Source of the DNA: Burkholderia sp. PAMC 26561
GTDB taxonomy: Bacteria; Pseudomonadota; Gammaproteobacteria; Burkholderiales; Burkholderiaceae
Length of the DNA stretch: 64,000 bases
Assembly: GCF_001557535.2 (NCBI RefSeq)
Contig: NZ_CP014309.1
Span: 620,001 to 684,000, forward strand
Direction of reading: 5' to 3'
Each line of letters begins with the position of its first letter. Position 1 is the stretch's first letter. Of this stretch, positions 34,045-43,607 are shown piece after piece. The translations under genes and the position numbers were made by a program. The notes under the pieces were generated by a model. It ran no database searches, was not told the DNA's origin, and saw only the letters and a program-made list of their open reading frames with translations.

Positions 34045-35133
34045 TCAGTAACAGGGCCAGTCGGACGCAGAGACGCGAGAACCACTCTGTGATGCGGCCA
34101 TCACGTCCTTTATCAACCGCGTTACGCGAACTGCATGGTCGAAGTCGGGTGCAGTTCGGGTGCCGCTTGTGATGTCGTCGCGCAGCGCCATGTATACGCC
34201 AGCGACGTTGACGGCAGACTCTGGGGTAGCGACTGCTCCCGCGTCCACGGTTTGCTCCTCGTCATCGAGAAACAGGCGCAGCACGCCCGACTGAACGCCG
34301 CGAGGAGCGCCTCCGATGAGGACAAGTTTTCCTGTTTCGCCGATCACTTCGAAACGGAAGGCCGCCTGATCAGCAGGCCGGCCGCCTATCACCTCGATTG
34401 AAAGCGGCGCGCCACCGGCTAGCCGCGCTATAAGCGCAAGATGGTCGGGGGTCGTCCGGTGTTGCGGTGCGCCACCTGCGATTGCAATCTGCGGAAACTG
34501 GGTAGACGCTAGCGCGGTGATGTCAGTAAATTCTCCAAGCAAAGCAATTGCGAGATCGATTGTATGTGCGCCCTGGATACTGACCAGGGTGACGCCGTTC
34601 TCAGGGTTCTCCGCGAACGTCATCGCGTGCTCGATATGAGAACCGAACGCCACGGTCGACGACACGACGCGTGCGTTCAACACACGCCCGATTTTGCCCG
34701 CCATAATCATTTCTCGCGCGCGGACAGCCGCAGGGTTGGCGCGTAGCTGCAGGCCGATGGCAACATGAACTCCGGCCTTACGTGCGGCCTCAGCCATTTC
34801 TTCGGCCTCGGCGACGTTGCGGCCAAGCGGATACTCGCAGTAGACGTGCTTGCCCGCCGCGAGCGCGGCCAATACAAGATCGCGGTGCGAGGGAACGTTA
34901 ACCGCAACTGCCACGATGTCAATTTCGGGATCGACGAACAATTCCTTCGGATCGTCATATCCCTTTGCTGCGCCGAACGCCTCAACCGCCATGTTTGCGG
35001 ATGATTGTTTCCGAGTGACGACGGACCGGAGCTCGAGCCCGTCGAGTTGCTGGATGGCCGGGACGTGGGATATCCTGGCCCATCCACGCTCAGCGCTCGC
35101 GCCGACAATACCAGTCTGCAAGTTGCTGCTCAC
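34045..35133 (-). CDS. Gfo/Idh/MocA-family NAD(P)-dependent oxidoreductase
   Basis: 362 residues from GTG 35133, chosen because AAGGAG stands 6 bases upstream; an ATG five codons earlier overlaps that site. Rossmann start TGIVGASAERGWARISHVPA, then EIDIVAVAVNVPSHRDLVLA, AGKHVYCEYPLGRNVAEAEE (the EKP-like motif here is EYP: the catalytic Lys is replaced by Tyr) and VSIQGAHTIDLAIALLGEFT. In typical family members E-K-P holds the catalytic lysine, so its change is notable. Last gene of a five-gene minus-strand operon. Confidence 0.82.
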   Translation of the reverse strand: MSSNLQTGIVGASAERGWARISHVPAIQQLDGLELRSVVTRKQSSANMAVEAFGAAKGYDDPKELFVDPEIDIVAVAVNVPSHRDLVLAALAAGKHVYCEYPLGRNVAEAEEMAEAARKAGVHVAIGLQLRANPAAVRAREMIMAGKIGRVLNARVVSSTVAFGSHIEHAMTFAENPENGVTLVSIQGAHTIDLAIALLGEFTDITALASTQFPQIAIAGGAPQHRTTPDHLALIARLAGGAPLSIEVIGGRPADQAAFRFEVIGETGKLVLIGGAPRGVQSGVLRLFLDDEEQTVDAGAVATPESAVNVAGVYMALRDDITSGTRTAPDFDHAVRVTRLIKDVMAASQSGSRVSASDWPCY

Positions 35134-35201
35134 GAAAGTCTCCTTCATCGCTTGTAAGTCATAAGCCCCGCCCCAACGGCGTACCAAAATTTGCGGACCC
35201 G

Positions 35202-36575
35202 CTAAGTCGTCGTCACAGTGACCAGCTTTCTATTAACGAACTCCTGGATACCGAGATCGGAGAGCTCGCGTCCGTAGCCTGAATTTTTGACGCCACCGAA
35301 AGGCAGATCGGGAGCAGATATCACCGTGTCGTTAATGAACACCATGCCGGTATCCATCTGGGCCGCGATACGCTTGCCTCTCTCGATGTTGGTGGTAACA
35401 ACGGAGCCGCCGAGTCCATAGGGAGAGTCGTTGGCAAGCTCTACCGCCTCGCCGTCGCTTGCCACCCTGAAGACCATCGCCACTGGCGCAAAGAACTCTT
35501 GTCTAAAGACGGGGTTATCCGGGCTGACGTCGACCAGCACCGTCGGAGCCAGGAAATATCCTGAGCGTTGCAGCCTATTGCCTCCTGAAAGCACCTTGGC
35601 GCCGCGCGCGACCGCGATGTTGATCTGCGCCAAGGCACGTTCGAGCGCAGATAAGCTGCATAGCGGCGCTAGCGACGTTTGGTCATCCATAGGATCGCCC
35701 GGAACATACGTTCCAAGCGTATCGCAAAAACGGCGAGTAAATGCGTCCGCTATGGCTTCGTGCAGGATAAAACGCTTTGAGCCGGCGCAGGCCTGGCCCA
35801 TGTTGTTCATCCGTCCCTGTACAGCCAGACGCACTGCCTCGTCGATATCGGCGTCGTCAAGCACGATGAACGCGTCCGAACCACCTAGTTCCATCGTACT
35901 TTTCTTAAGCGCCTTCCCTGCCTCTGAAGCAACGGCAGCTCCAGCGCGCTCGCTGCCTGTAAGCGCGACGCCCTTCACCCTGCGATCAGCGATGGCATTC
36001 GCGCACTGCTCGTTCGAGATGAACACGTTTGAGTACGCGCCCGCTGGCGCCCCGGCCTCGCGGAGCAGCTCCTCGAACGCCAAGGCGCACTCAGGAACGC
36101 TAGGCGCGTGCTTCACAATGAGCGTGTTCCCGGCCATCAAGTTAGGGCCGGCAACACGCGCCAACTGGTAGTAGGGAAAGTTCCATGGCTCAATGCAAAA
36201 TATCACGCCGATGGGTTTACTATGCACTACCGCTTCGCCCCGCTCGAGAACGAGCGGGCGTTCGGCGAGCATCGCCTCCCCGTTGTCCGCGTAGTAGCGT
36301 AGGATATCAGCGCAAAGAGCGATTTCCTCCCTGGCCTCGCGCAACAACTTGCCCATCTCCCGAGTGGCAATAACCGCGAAGTGGTCGATGCGATCGTTAA
36401 GTATCGTCGCGGCCCTTCGCAAAACCGCCCCGCGCTGCTCGTAGGAGCGACCCCGCCAGTCATTTTGGAATGCCAGCTCGGCTGAGGCCAAAACTGCTTC
36501 TAACTCGGCATCAGTGTGCTCAGGAAACGATCGGAGAACAGCTTCCGTAAATGGGTTGATTGACTGGTAGGTCAT
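35202..36575 (-). CDS. NAD(P)-dependent aldehyde dehydrogenase (succinate-semialdehyde dehydrogenase-like)
   Basis: 457 residues, the short form typical of Sad/YneI-type SSADH. Motifs: NPFTEAVLRSFPEHTDAELE at the start, FCIEPWNFPYYQLARVAGPN, TGSERAGAAVASEAGKALKK, catalytic Glu in STMELGGSDAFIVLDDADID, catalytic Cys in NMGQACAGSKRFIL, and PFGGVKNSGYGRELS at the C-terminus. It oxidises an aldehyde intermediate of the pathway encoded by this operon. The ATG overlaps the cupin stop by four bases (ATGA). Confidence 0.86.
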   Translation of the reverse strand: MTYQSINPFTEAVLRSFPEHTDAELEAVLASAELAFQNDWRGRSYEQRGAVLRRAATILNDRIDHFAVIATREMGKLLREAREEIALCADILRYYADNGEAMLAERPLVLERGEAVVHSKPIGVIFCIEPWNFPYYQLARVAGPNLMAGNTLIVKHAPSVPECALAFEELLREAGAPAGAYSNVFISNEQCANAIADRRVKGVALTGSERAGAAVASEAGKALKKSTMELGGSDAFIVLDDADIDEAVRLAVQGRMNNMGQACAGSKRFILHEAIADAFTRRFCDTLGTYVPGDPMDDQTSLAPLCSLSALERALAQINIAVARGAKVLSGGNRLQRSGYFLAPTVLVDVSPDNPVFRQEFFAPVAMVFRVASDGEAVELANDSPYGLGGSVVTTNIERGKRIAAQMDTGMVFINDTVISAPDLPFGGVKNSGYGRELSDLGIQEFVNRKLVTVTTT

Positions 36576-36991
36576 GAGTGCGTCTCCCGCGCCGCTTGTG
36601 CGTACACCTCGTCGGTGACAAGATCAAACCAGTCCGCCATGGTGCCGTCCGGACGTGCCCCCTGAATCGAGATATGGGTAAAAACCTGGTCCGGTCCTGC
36701 GCCATGCCAATGGCGCTCACCTGCGGCGATCGTGACGCTATCGCCCGGATTGAGTGTTTTCGCCGGTTCGCCAGCGAGTTGCACGCGCCCGGATCCCGAT
36801 GTAGCGATGAGTATCTGACCGTACGGGTGGGTATGCCACGCAGTGCGCGCACCCGGGGCGAAGGTCGCCAGTACCACATGCAGCCGTTGCGGAGCTTCGC
36901 TCTCTGCAAGTGCGGTTGTCCACACCTGGCCGCTATACCATTCGGAGTTGACGGTCTGGCTTGGCACATCACCTGAGTAATTTAGTTTCAT
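36572..36991 (-). CDS. Cupin-domain protein (carboxymuconolactone-cluster type)
   Basis: 139 residues. Cupin motif 1: PGARTAWHTHPYGQILIATS (two His, Gln in place of the usual Glu). Motif 2: LNPGDSVTIAAGERHWHGAG. The IQGARPDGTMADWFDLVTDE-like end is common in small cupins encoded beside aldehyde dehydrogenases and reductases. The stop overlaps the ALDH start (ATGA), suggesting coupled translation. AGGAGAAC precedes the ATG. Confidence 0.8.
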   Translation of the reverse strand: MKLNYSGDVPSQTVNSEWYSGQVWTTALAESEAPQRLHVVLATFAPGARTAWHTHPYGQILIATSGSGRVQLAGEPAKTLNPGDSVTIAAGERHWHGAGPDQVFTHISIQGARPDGTMADWFDLVTDEVYAQAARETHS

Positions 36992-37005
36992 AGCTGTTCT
37001 CCTGT

Positions 37006-37701
37006 TTAGGTCTCGTTGCCTCGCTCACGTGCAATACGAGTCCAGTTTCGGAACTCGACCGCAAAGTGGTTCAGATGCTTGCTCAGTATCTGCTCCGGGA
37101 CGGCCGACGGTAAAACAGTAGTAAATTTAAGGTTTAGCCCTTCTTCAATGTCGCGCGACTGACGCATGCTGAACCCCACCCTTACCCCATCGGCATCAAG
37201 GATTTCCATGCCGTAGTGCAATGCATAGCTGGGGTCCCAGGGAGCCGGATAAACGAAATCGTCAGGCAGCCCGCGGTAAAACACCCGCCAAGGCAATTCG
37301 GTCTCGCCAATGTTCTCGATCACTTCAACCTGATTCGATAGAGGATGGCTAACGAAATGTTCGGGATGGCCGGCACGCAATTCAGCTTCACGCTTGTTGG
37401 CCATTGCTTCGACATACCAATCCTGGAAAGAATGTGCACCGGGTCCAGGAACGATCAACTCCACGGAAGCGGTACGCCATTGGCCGGACGACGCCTGCAC
37501 CCATTGACGGACCTGAGCGTGCATCGTGCGCAGGTCGTCGTCGAGCAAGGCTCGCATCGCCTCATTGCCCAGCTTGCGCTTCAAGTAAGCCAGTGCGTGC
37601 CGGGCGCGATTAAGTTCGGCATCCTGAATATCATTTTCGTTAAAGTGTCGCCCTTCGATGATAGCGGTCGCACGATTCTCATGGTCCGGAATGGGAGTCA
37701 T
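37006..37701 (-). CDS. Conserved-looking protein of unknown function
   Basis: 231 residues, no signal peptide or membrane helix. The N-terminal third is helical and charged (LNRARHALAYLKRKLGNEAM, MHAQVRQWVQASSGQWRTAS). The remainder contains many aromatic residues in a beta-rich pattern (LPWRVFYRGLPDDFVYPAPW, ALHYGMEILDADGVRVGFSM). The C-terminus has ILSKHLNHFAVEFRNWTRIA. The layout faintly recalls phloroglucinol-hydrolase (PhlG)-like proteins, but I cannot confirm this. It lies 14 bases before the cupin gene and 7 bases after the hydrolase gene in an operon, so it is probably an enzyme of the same route. Confidence 0.6.
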   Translation of the reverse strand: MTPIPDHENRATAIIEGRHFNENDIQDAELNRARHALAYLKRKLGNEAMRALLDDDLRTMHAQVRQWVQASSGQWRTASVELIVPGPGAHSFQDWYVEAMANKREAELRAGHPEHFVSHPLSNQVEVIENIGETELPWRVFYRGLPDDFVYPAPWDPSYALHYGMEILDADGVRVGFSMRQSRDIEEGLNLKFTTVLPSAVPEQILSKHLNHFAVEFRNWTRIARERGNET

Positions 37702-37708
37702 ATCGTAC

Positions 37709-38584
37709 TCACGCGGGTTGCAAGAGGAAATTCAACAGCAGTTCGGTTAGCTTCTCCGGCCGCTCCTCTGCAAGATAATGGCCACACTCGTCGATCATCG
37801 CGCTGCGTAAGTTTTGCGCAAGCGGACGAATCTCGGACTCCAGATTGACACCGAAGCTTGCTGTTCCACCAATCGTGAGGACGGGCATGGGTAGCTTTGA
37901 GCTCGCATGTTCAAAGTTATGAATCTTGTCGATGCGGTGGGCTCTAAAATATTCGATACCGCCGTGCAATGCTCCAGGGGCGGCGAGGTGGCGCGAGTAT
38001 TCCTCCAGCGCGTCGTGATCCAATGCCGTCGTGTCGTAGGCTTGTTGACGCATCATGTGAGCCACGAAAAGCGATTCTTGCCCGGTAATAAGTGCCTCGG
38101 CTAATCCATTCGGCGCTTCAAAAAGCGGCAAATGAAACATGCGCGGATTTTTGTCGGCATCGAACAGGGCCTCCAGGCCAAAGCCGGCAAGCGCGGCCTC
38201 GGTCAGCACCAATCGCTTGACCTCCGCCGGAAAACGACTCGCGTAAGCATAGGCGACCATCATTCCTACGTCGTGGCTGATGAGGTTGATAGGCCCAAGT
38301 TTGAGATGCTGCACCAGTCGATGTATATCCTCGGCTACCGTCCGCTTATCGTAGCCAGCGGAGGGCCGGTCGGAATCACCGCAGCCGCGAAGATCGGGCA
38401 CGATAACGGTAAAGTGCTCCGCTAGCGCCGGAATGACTTTGCGCCAATAATATGATGTCATTGGAAAGCCATGAAGCAGCACCAGCGGATCCCCAGCACC
38501 CGCCAGGGTGTAGTGAATCCGAATGCCATTCAATTCCACCCGATGGTGACTTCCTGGCATCTTTGGAAAAAAAACAGTTGTCAT
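37709..38584 (-). CDS. Alpha/beta-hydrolase (epoxide hydrolase/dehalogenase-like, Asp nucleophile)
   Basis: 291 residues. Oxyanion-hole motif LLHGFPMTSYYWRKV, strand PDLRGCGDSDRPSAGYDKRT, and nucleophile elbow ISHDVGMMVAYAYASRFPAE with Asp in the S-H-D-V-G position, as in epoxide hydrolases and haloacetate dehalogenases rather than serine esterases. The catalytic histidine is in IDECGHYLAEERPEKLTELL. It probably hydrolyses an epoxide, C-halogen bond or related substrate. First gene of the operon running down to the Gfo/Idh gene, divergent from the LysR at 38742. Confidence 0.82.
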   Translation of the reverse strand: MTTVFFPKMPGSHHRVELNGIRIHYTLAGAGDPLVLLHGFPMTSYYWRKVIPALAEHFTVIVPDLRGCGDSDRPSAGYDKRTVAEDIHRLVQHLKLGPINLISHDVGMMVAYAYASRFPAEVKRLVLTEAALAGFGLEALFDADKNPRMFHLPLFEAPNGLAEALITGQESLFVAHMMRQQAYDTTALDHDALEEYSRHLAAPGALHGGIEYFRAHRIDKIHNFEHASSKLPMPVLTIGGTASFGVNLESEIRPLAQNLRSAMIDECGHYLAEERPEKLTELLLNFLLQPA

Positions 38585-38741
38585 GTCTTTATCCTCTGAT
38601 AGTTAGCGGCGCTCGGTCCTGCGCGAATGGCTGCGAAACTTCACGTCCGCACAGGCTAGAACCTATGGTAGCGGCCTATCGCCCACTTGTGACCCCGGCA
38701 ATTTGCTCAACGATATGGTGAAAAAAAGCTCATCTGTGACC

Positions 38742-39644
38742 ATGCCTAATCTGCCGGCGCTCGAGGTTTTCCTTGCAGTGGCCCGGCATCAAAGCTTCCG
38801 TCGAGCCGCGAAAGAGCGAGGCGTCGGCCCGTCTGCGCTGAGCCACGCCGTTCGTAGCCTTGAAGAAACGCTCGACATGCGGCTGTTCAACAGGACCAAC
38901 CGAAGCATTTGCTTGACTGAAGCGGGCGAGCATCTACTTCGGCGAGTGGCGCCAGCATTAGGTGAAATCGCAGAGGCGATCGAAGAGATTGGCCTGTTGA
39001 AAAGCCGACCAACTGGCACGCTGCGCCTCAACGTGCCTCGCAATGCGGCTGAGCTCGTCATTAAACCCGTAATGACTGAGTTCCTCGCAGCCTACCCTGG
39101 CATCACGCTCGAGGTCGTCACCGATGACGGGATCGTAGACATCGTGGGCAAAGGTTTCGATGCCGGAATTCGGGCGGCCCCGGATCTGAGCCAGGATATG
39201 ATCTCCATCCCTGTGGGCCCCCGTTTGCGCTTTGCCGTAGTTGGCTCCCCGGGCTATTTCACTGGCCGCGACATGCCAGGAGCACCTCACGATCTGACCG
39301 GACATGCTTGCATCGGCCGACGCTATCCAAGTGGCGCGATATACCCGTGGGTTTTCGCGAAAGACTCCGAAGAGATCAAGATCGATGTGTCCGGGCCGCT
39401 GATCGCGGACGACCGGGCTCTGATCATTGCTGGTGCGCTCAGCGGCATTGGCCTGGCGCACATTCATGAGGCGCTGGTGGCAGACCAGCTCGCAAGAGGC
39501 GAACTGGTGCGCGTTCTAGAAGAATGGTGCCCGACCCTGCCAACATTTTTTCTCTATTATCCCGGCAGGCGGCAACTTCCCGCACCGCTGCGTGCCTTCA
39601 TCGATATGTTTCGCAGCCGCGCATGGCCAGGTCATAACGTTTAA
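38742..39644 (+). CDS. LysR-family regulator, divergent from the hydrolase/ALDH operon
   Basis: 300 residues from ATG 38742 (MPNLPALEVFLAVARHQSFR), which gives the usual LysR spacing before the HTH; ATG 38715 is an alternative. HTH: RRAAKERGVGPSALSHAVRS, LEETLDMRLFNRTNRSICLT. Effector domain: TGTLRLNVPRNAAELVIKPV, FDAGIRAAPDLSQDMISIPV. Divergent position 157 bases from the hydrolase start makes it the probable regulator of that operon. Confidence 0.84.
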   Translation: MPNLPALEVFLAVARHQSFRRAAKERGVGPSALSHAVRSLEETLDMRLFNRTNRSICLTEAGEHLLRRVAPALGEIAEAIEEIGLLKSRPTGTLRLNVPRNAAELVIKPVMTEFLAAYPGITLEVVTDDGIVDIVGKGFDAGIRAAPDLSQDMISIPVGPRLRFAVVGSPGYFTGRDMPGAPHDLTGHACIGRRYPSGAIYPWVFAKDSEEIKIDVSGPLIADDRALIIAGALSGIGLAHIHEALVADQLARGELVRVLEEWCPTLPTFFLYYPGRRQLPAPLRAFIDMFRSRAWPGHNV

Positions 39645-40130
39645 CGCTGGTTGTAGCGTGTAATTGACGATCGCCAGGGATCAGCTATTACAAATCATAG
39701 ACAGCGCATAACTCGCGAGGAGATGTCACGGCATCCGAGTGCAGTCAAAACCGGAGGCAGCGGTAGGCAACACGTTGGCAGCGAACGTGATGTTTGTACT
39801 TTGTAGAGAATCGCAGTGTTTCCGGCATTCCCCACATTTTTAGATCCCCGTTTGGCCTGCTCGTTCAGTTTCGGGTCGCCGTGCTCCAACCCTCGCACGC
39901 CATCCCCGACCACTCGATTAGGAAGCGTAACCCCAGCCCAGCGGCCGTTCCGGCAGAACACCTCGTCGGCGCGATCCAAAAGAGTCCACCACGTCGACAT
40001 GGGAGCGTCTCTTTCGCGGACATTAATTTATCCACAGAGTGGACATTTTTTTGGTGATTTGGGGTCCCGCAGTTTGCTGCCTTTTTTTGCCTGAATCTTC
40101 TTATCTGGCGGGCGCTGACCGACACCTTTC
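39645..40130. other. Intergenic stretch without a recognisable gene
   Basis: About 485 bases. The longest minus-strand frame (39695-40000) reads WWTLLDRADEVFCRNGRWAG at its start. I cannot assign it, and it has no good ribosome site. Runs of T (near 40045 and 40080) lie just before the 727-bp repeat. Confidence 0.35.
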
Positions 40131-40857
40131 GTAGACCGACATAATTTCGTCAACACTACGCGTATAAATCCGTCAACTCGCGGTTTTGGAGCTAAACTCC
40201 GTTTGTGCGCAGCGGGTTTTCCCTAAAGGGCTATTTGACGAAAGCGAATTACGGAGCCTCCTCTTCGACGCCTCGCCGTATGCTTCACAGGGTGATTGCG
40301 AAGCGCCATTCCCTCCTGCATGGCGTCGGATTCAACTTAGGAACGGGCATCACGCCACAAAAAATTACTGGTATTGACGCAGCATCTTCGATAGCCTCCA
40401 CAGCTAATCGATTACTTAGTTATACAAATTAACGAATAACATTGGTCTCGGATACGGACTTCGTGGGATGCTCGAGCCGTCCTTCCGCAAAGAAAATATG
40501 GGATACAGGTAGGCCAAAAAATTAGAAGTCATCTGTTTAAGCATAGTGGTTGCTCTTCATACCGTAGCGTGACCGTTCGGCATTTCTGCATCCTGCGCGT
40601 AGGAAAATGCCGCCAGCAGCTTCCTGATTTAGGCCTCTTGAGCACCAACTTTTAATATGAAGCGATCCCGGTCCTCACCGGGCTCGTCAGGCCAGATACG
40701 CGATAACTGCATCGAGATAGCTTCGCAACTTCGGTAGGGATTCGAATTCTTCTCATCGTTTGACTTCGGGATTTGGGATGAACGCCAATTGACAGATTTA
40801 TGTCGCACTGATGTGAATTGACAAAATCATGTCGGCCCGAGTGGGCATAAATCGGTC
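40131..40857 (+). repeat. ~727-bp repeat, copy 2
   Basis: Almost identical to 9774-10499 over the full length, including both diverged terminal inverted repeats. Similarity stops at ATAAATCGGTC (40857), directly before the terminal repeat of the IS110-type element starting at 40861. Copy 1 continues there with AACTCG. That AACTCG reappears on the other side of the IS at 43611, the beginning of copy 3. Confidence 0.75.
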
Positions 40858-40932
40858 TACATGGACGCCCCCCTTTGCGCCAGGTCTTTCAGTGCGTGAC
40901 GGACAGGATGGGCTGCAGTTCTACATTCATAC

Positions 40933-42263
40933 ATGGACTCCCGCCTATGAGCAAGATCGGTTTGCATTTTGAGGGTCACGACTGCGTCCGTACATTCGGC
41001 TTCTGATGTGCTTACTGCCGCACGAGCCATCATGGAAATCTGCGCGCTTGCTCCTCATCGGCCTTCTGGCTTCGTACTGCAGCCGTCGGATATATCAGGA
41101 TCTGCAAGCGCCGGTCCGACCGGTTCGCCATGCTTGCCGCTTCTTGCGCAATCGCGGAAGAAATGAAACAGTACTCGATATCTGAAGCCTGCTATGCAGC
41201 CCTGAAACAGCCGTTGCCCGTCAATATGGCCCAAGCGATGCGCGCCGTCTTGTTCGCCAGGGCGATCGCCGCGATGCTCACGTGACGGCGTTGCATAACG
41301 GATTTGATCCACTGGCTGTGACTGTCATTGCGCCGACTCACGAAGTGCATTACCGCGCGGGCACCCTGTACAAGCAAAGTTCTTAGATAAGTGTCGCCGC
41401 GCTTTGTGATACCGCCTAATCGCGTTTTGCCTCCACTCGATCTTTGCATCGGCGTTAGCCCCAGCCAGGCTGCGAACTGTCTCCCATTCTTGAACTGCGA
41501 GGGATCGCCCACACTGCTCACGAGCGCAGTCGCAATAACCGGCCCAATTCCCGGAACTGTAGCGAGCCGCTGGCAGGCCTCATTGCTTTTGAATATCTCC
41601 GCTATCTCGGTGGCAAGTTCGTCGAGCCATTGCTGCAATGCCTTCAGTTGCTCAAGGTACATTGATCCAAGCCGTCTTAGCAAAGTGGTGATGCCGGAAT
41701 CGGGGTCGTTGACCAGCGCCATCACCCCCTTTTTTAACTGCGGAAGACCAATCGGGAAGATCACACCCTCTTCGGCAAACATGCTTCGGATCTGATTGGA
41801 CTTGGCAGTACGCTCCAGGACCAGTCGTTGGCGCATGCGATGCACCGATTGCAGCGACTGCTGTTCCGCGCTTTTTATCGCGACAAAGTGGATGCCCGCA
41901 CGAGTGACTGCTGCACAGATCGCAGCCGCGTCATTCGCATCGTTTTTGCCGCCGATGAGGAATGGCTTTACGTACTGCGTTGGTAGCAACCGGACCGTAT
42001 GACCTAAGGCAGTCAATTCACGAGCCCAAAAATGCGATCCGTGGCAGGCCTCGATGCCAATCAGACCAGATTCGAGTTTTGCGAAGAACTTCAGCACGTC
42101 ACTTCGGCGAAGCTTTCGCTGAATGACCACTTTCCCGTGGCGATCAACGCCGTGAATCTGAAACACGTTTTTTGCGATGTCTAGACCGATGGTAAGCGTA
42201 GGCATTGACGTTCTCCCAGGAGTTGGTGCGGTCAGTGTCGCCCCGGAGGGGGCGGGAGTCCAT
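40933..42263 (-). mobile_element. IS1111-type element A (identical to element D)
   Basis: Bounded by ATGGACTCCCGCC at 40933-40945 and its complement at 42251-42263, 1331 bases, the same length as the copy at 45311-46641 in the opposite orientation. Inserted in the 3' non-coding part of element B. The flanks on both sides continue element B sequence. Confidence 0.8.
41192..42205 (-). CDS. IS110-family (IS1111 group) transposase, element A
   Basis: 337 residues from ATG 42205 (MPTLTIGLDIAKNVFQIHGV); the longer frame only adds terminal-repeat sequence. RuvC-like DEDD residues: LDIAKN (D), SGLIGIEACHGSHFWAREL (E), GKNDANDAAAICAAV (D, D). C-terminal catalytic-serine domain: GRQFAAWLGLTPMQRSSGGK, TRLGGITKRGDTYLRTLLVQ. 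The protein is identical to the one in element D. Confidence 0.9.
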   Translation of the reverse strand: MPTLTIGLDIAKNVFQIHGVDRHGKVVIQRKLRRSDVLKFFAKLESGLIGIEACHGSHFWARELTALGHTVRLLPTQYVKPFLIGGKNDANDAAAICAAVTRAGIHFVAIKSAEQQSLQSVHRMRQRLVLERTAKSNQIRSMFAEEGVIFPIGLPQLKKGVMALVNDPDSGITTLLRRLGSMYLEQLKALQQWLDELATEIAEIFKSNEACQRLATVPGIGPVIATALVSSVGDPSQFKNGRQFAAWLGLTPMQRSSGGKTRLGGITKRGDTYLRTLLVQGARAVMHFVSRRNDSHSQWIKSVMQRRHVSIAAIALANKTARIAWAILTGNGCFRAA

Positions 42264-42471
42264 ACCATCAGCCTTATTGCAGCCTGCTTCGCTGCGGGCC
42301 CCTATGAAATCCGCGGATTCACGCCTCATTCAACTCACGAGCTCAGTGGCTCAGACAAATTTTCAGGCTTGGTGAATCCCAGGTCCGACCTGCTCTGTCA
42401 TTACACTCAAATACCGCCGCAACTTTGGACACTCCATCCTTTCCTACAGCATCGTGCCTTTAAACTTGGTG

Positions 42472-43491
42472 TCAGATGGGTCGAACGCTCTTGTGACCTT
42501 TCTGATAAGGCTTTTGATGGGCGAGCACTGCCCATATAATTCGAGCCAATTTGTTTGCCATGGCTACTATGACGACATTTAGTGGACGCCGTAGTTTCAT
42601 CTGTTCCACCCACGCCCCGGGCTCTTTGACATGATAGATAACGCTTCGAGCGCCATGCACGAGTAATGTTCTGAGATAGGTATCGCCTCGCTTACTTATG
42701 CCGAGTAACGCTACCTTGCCTCCGGAGCCGCTCTGCGCGGGAACAAGACCAAGCCACGCCGCGAACTCCCTGCCGGACTTGAACGTTCCTGCGTCGCCCA
42801 TCGTTGCAACCGCCGCCGTCGCGCTAAGCAATCCGACGCCCGGGATGGCTGCAATCGCCTTGACGGCCTCATTGTTCTTCATCCATTCATTTAAACGCCG
42901 TTCAATCTGCGCGACTTGCCGATCGATCTCATCAACCCCGTTCCACTGCTCACGAAGCGTATCGATCAACATCACAGGCAACCGATCTGATAGTCGGGCG
43001 AAAACTCCGATTATGCCTTTCTCTAAAGCAGCGCGGCCAGTGCCAATGACTTCGCCGTACTCGGTGAGCAAGCCTCGCAGACTATTGATCTGCATCGTTC
43101 GAAATTTGATGAGCTGCTGACGCATCCTATGCAATGCTAGGACAGCTTGTTGAGACTCTGTCTTTATTGCCACAGGCTTGCTTTGCATCTGAGTCGCCAT
43201 CCATATGGCACGTGCGTCGGCAGCATCGCTTTTGTTTGCAATATTGAACGCTTTCACGAACTTTGCAGGCATTAACTTTACCTGGTGACCCATCTGGACC
43301 AGTTGCCGCGCCCAATGTTGTGACCCGCTGCACGACTCCATTCCTATCAGACAAGGCGAGCGGTTAGCAAAATATTCGAGAAAAGCGGCTCGCTTTATCG
43401 GTCGATTCACGACCTCGCCCGTCTGAGGATCAACCCAGTGAACTTGCATCACGTTCTTTGCGATATCCACACCAACGACGGTATGTGTCAT
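42472..43491 (-). CDS. IS110-family transposase, element B
   Basis: 339 residues. DEDD positions: VGVDIAKNVMQVHWVD, CLIGMESCSGSQHWARQLVQ, NKSDAADARAIWMATQMQSK. C-terminal: GREFAAWLGLVPAQSGSGGK, VALLGISKRGDTYLRTLLVH. It has the same length as the element C transposase and is clearly homologous, but with many substitutions, so B and C are related ISs and not recent copies. It appears intact. Confidence 0.9.
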   Translation of the reverse strand: MTHTVVGVDIAKNVMQVHWVDPQTGEVVNRPIKRAAFLEYFANRSPCLIGMESCSGSQHWARQLVQMGHQVKLMPAKFVKAFNIANKSDAADARAIWMATQMQSKPVAIKTESQQAVLALHRMRQQLIKFRTMQINSLRGLLTEYGEVIGTGRAALEKGIIGVFARLSDRLPVMLIDTLREQWNGVDEIDRQVAQIERRLNEWMKNNEAVKAIAAIPGVGLLSATAAVATMGDAGTFKSGREFAAWLGLVPAQSGSGGKVALLGISKRGDTYLRTLLVHGARSVIYHVKEPGAWVEQMKLRRPLNVVIVAMANKLARIIWAVLAHQKPYQKGHKSVRPI

Positions 43492-43607
43492 GACGGATCC
43501 CCTTTGATTAACCGGCGAAGCTAATATGATCTACCCTATTTTGCATTTCTGTTGCGGCAGTGCCATTAACGTCAAACACCACGTTAGGTGGGGAGCGTCC
43601 ATATCAT

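Larger units (their letters stand above)
40861..43602 (-). mobile_element. IS110/IS1111-type element B, interrupted by element A
   Basis: Subterminal inverted repeats: ATGGACGCCCCC at 40861-40872, and on the complement of the right end ATGGACGCTCCCC (ending 43602). Without the nested 1331-bp element the length is about 1411 bases. The element is inserted in the ATAAATC-GTC/AACTCG motif of the 727-bp repeat (copy 2 on the left, copy 3 on the right). Its non-coding 3' part continues on both sides of element A. Its sequence there is homologous to element C. Confidence 0.75.

Noticed and set aside
39695..40000. 101-codon minus-strand ORF next to the LysR gene
   Set aside because: No ribosome site, no recognised motif; kept only as an intergenic note.
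41391..42002. Plus-strand ORFs over element A (and mirror images at 45572-46183)
   Set aside because: Shadows of the IS110 transposase on the other strand; they repeat because the element is duplicated.
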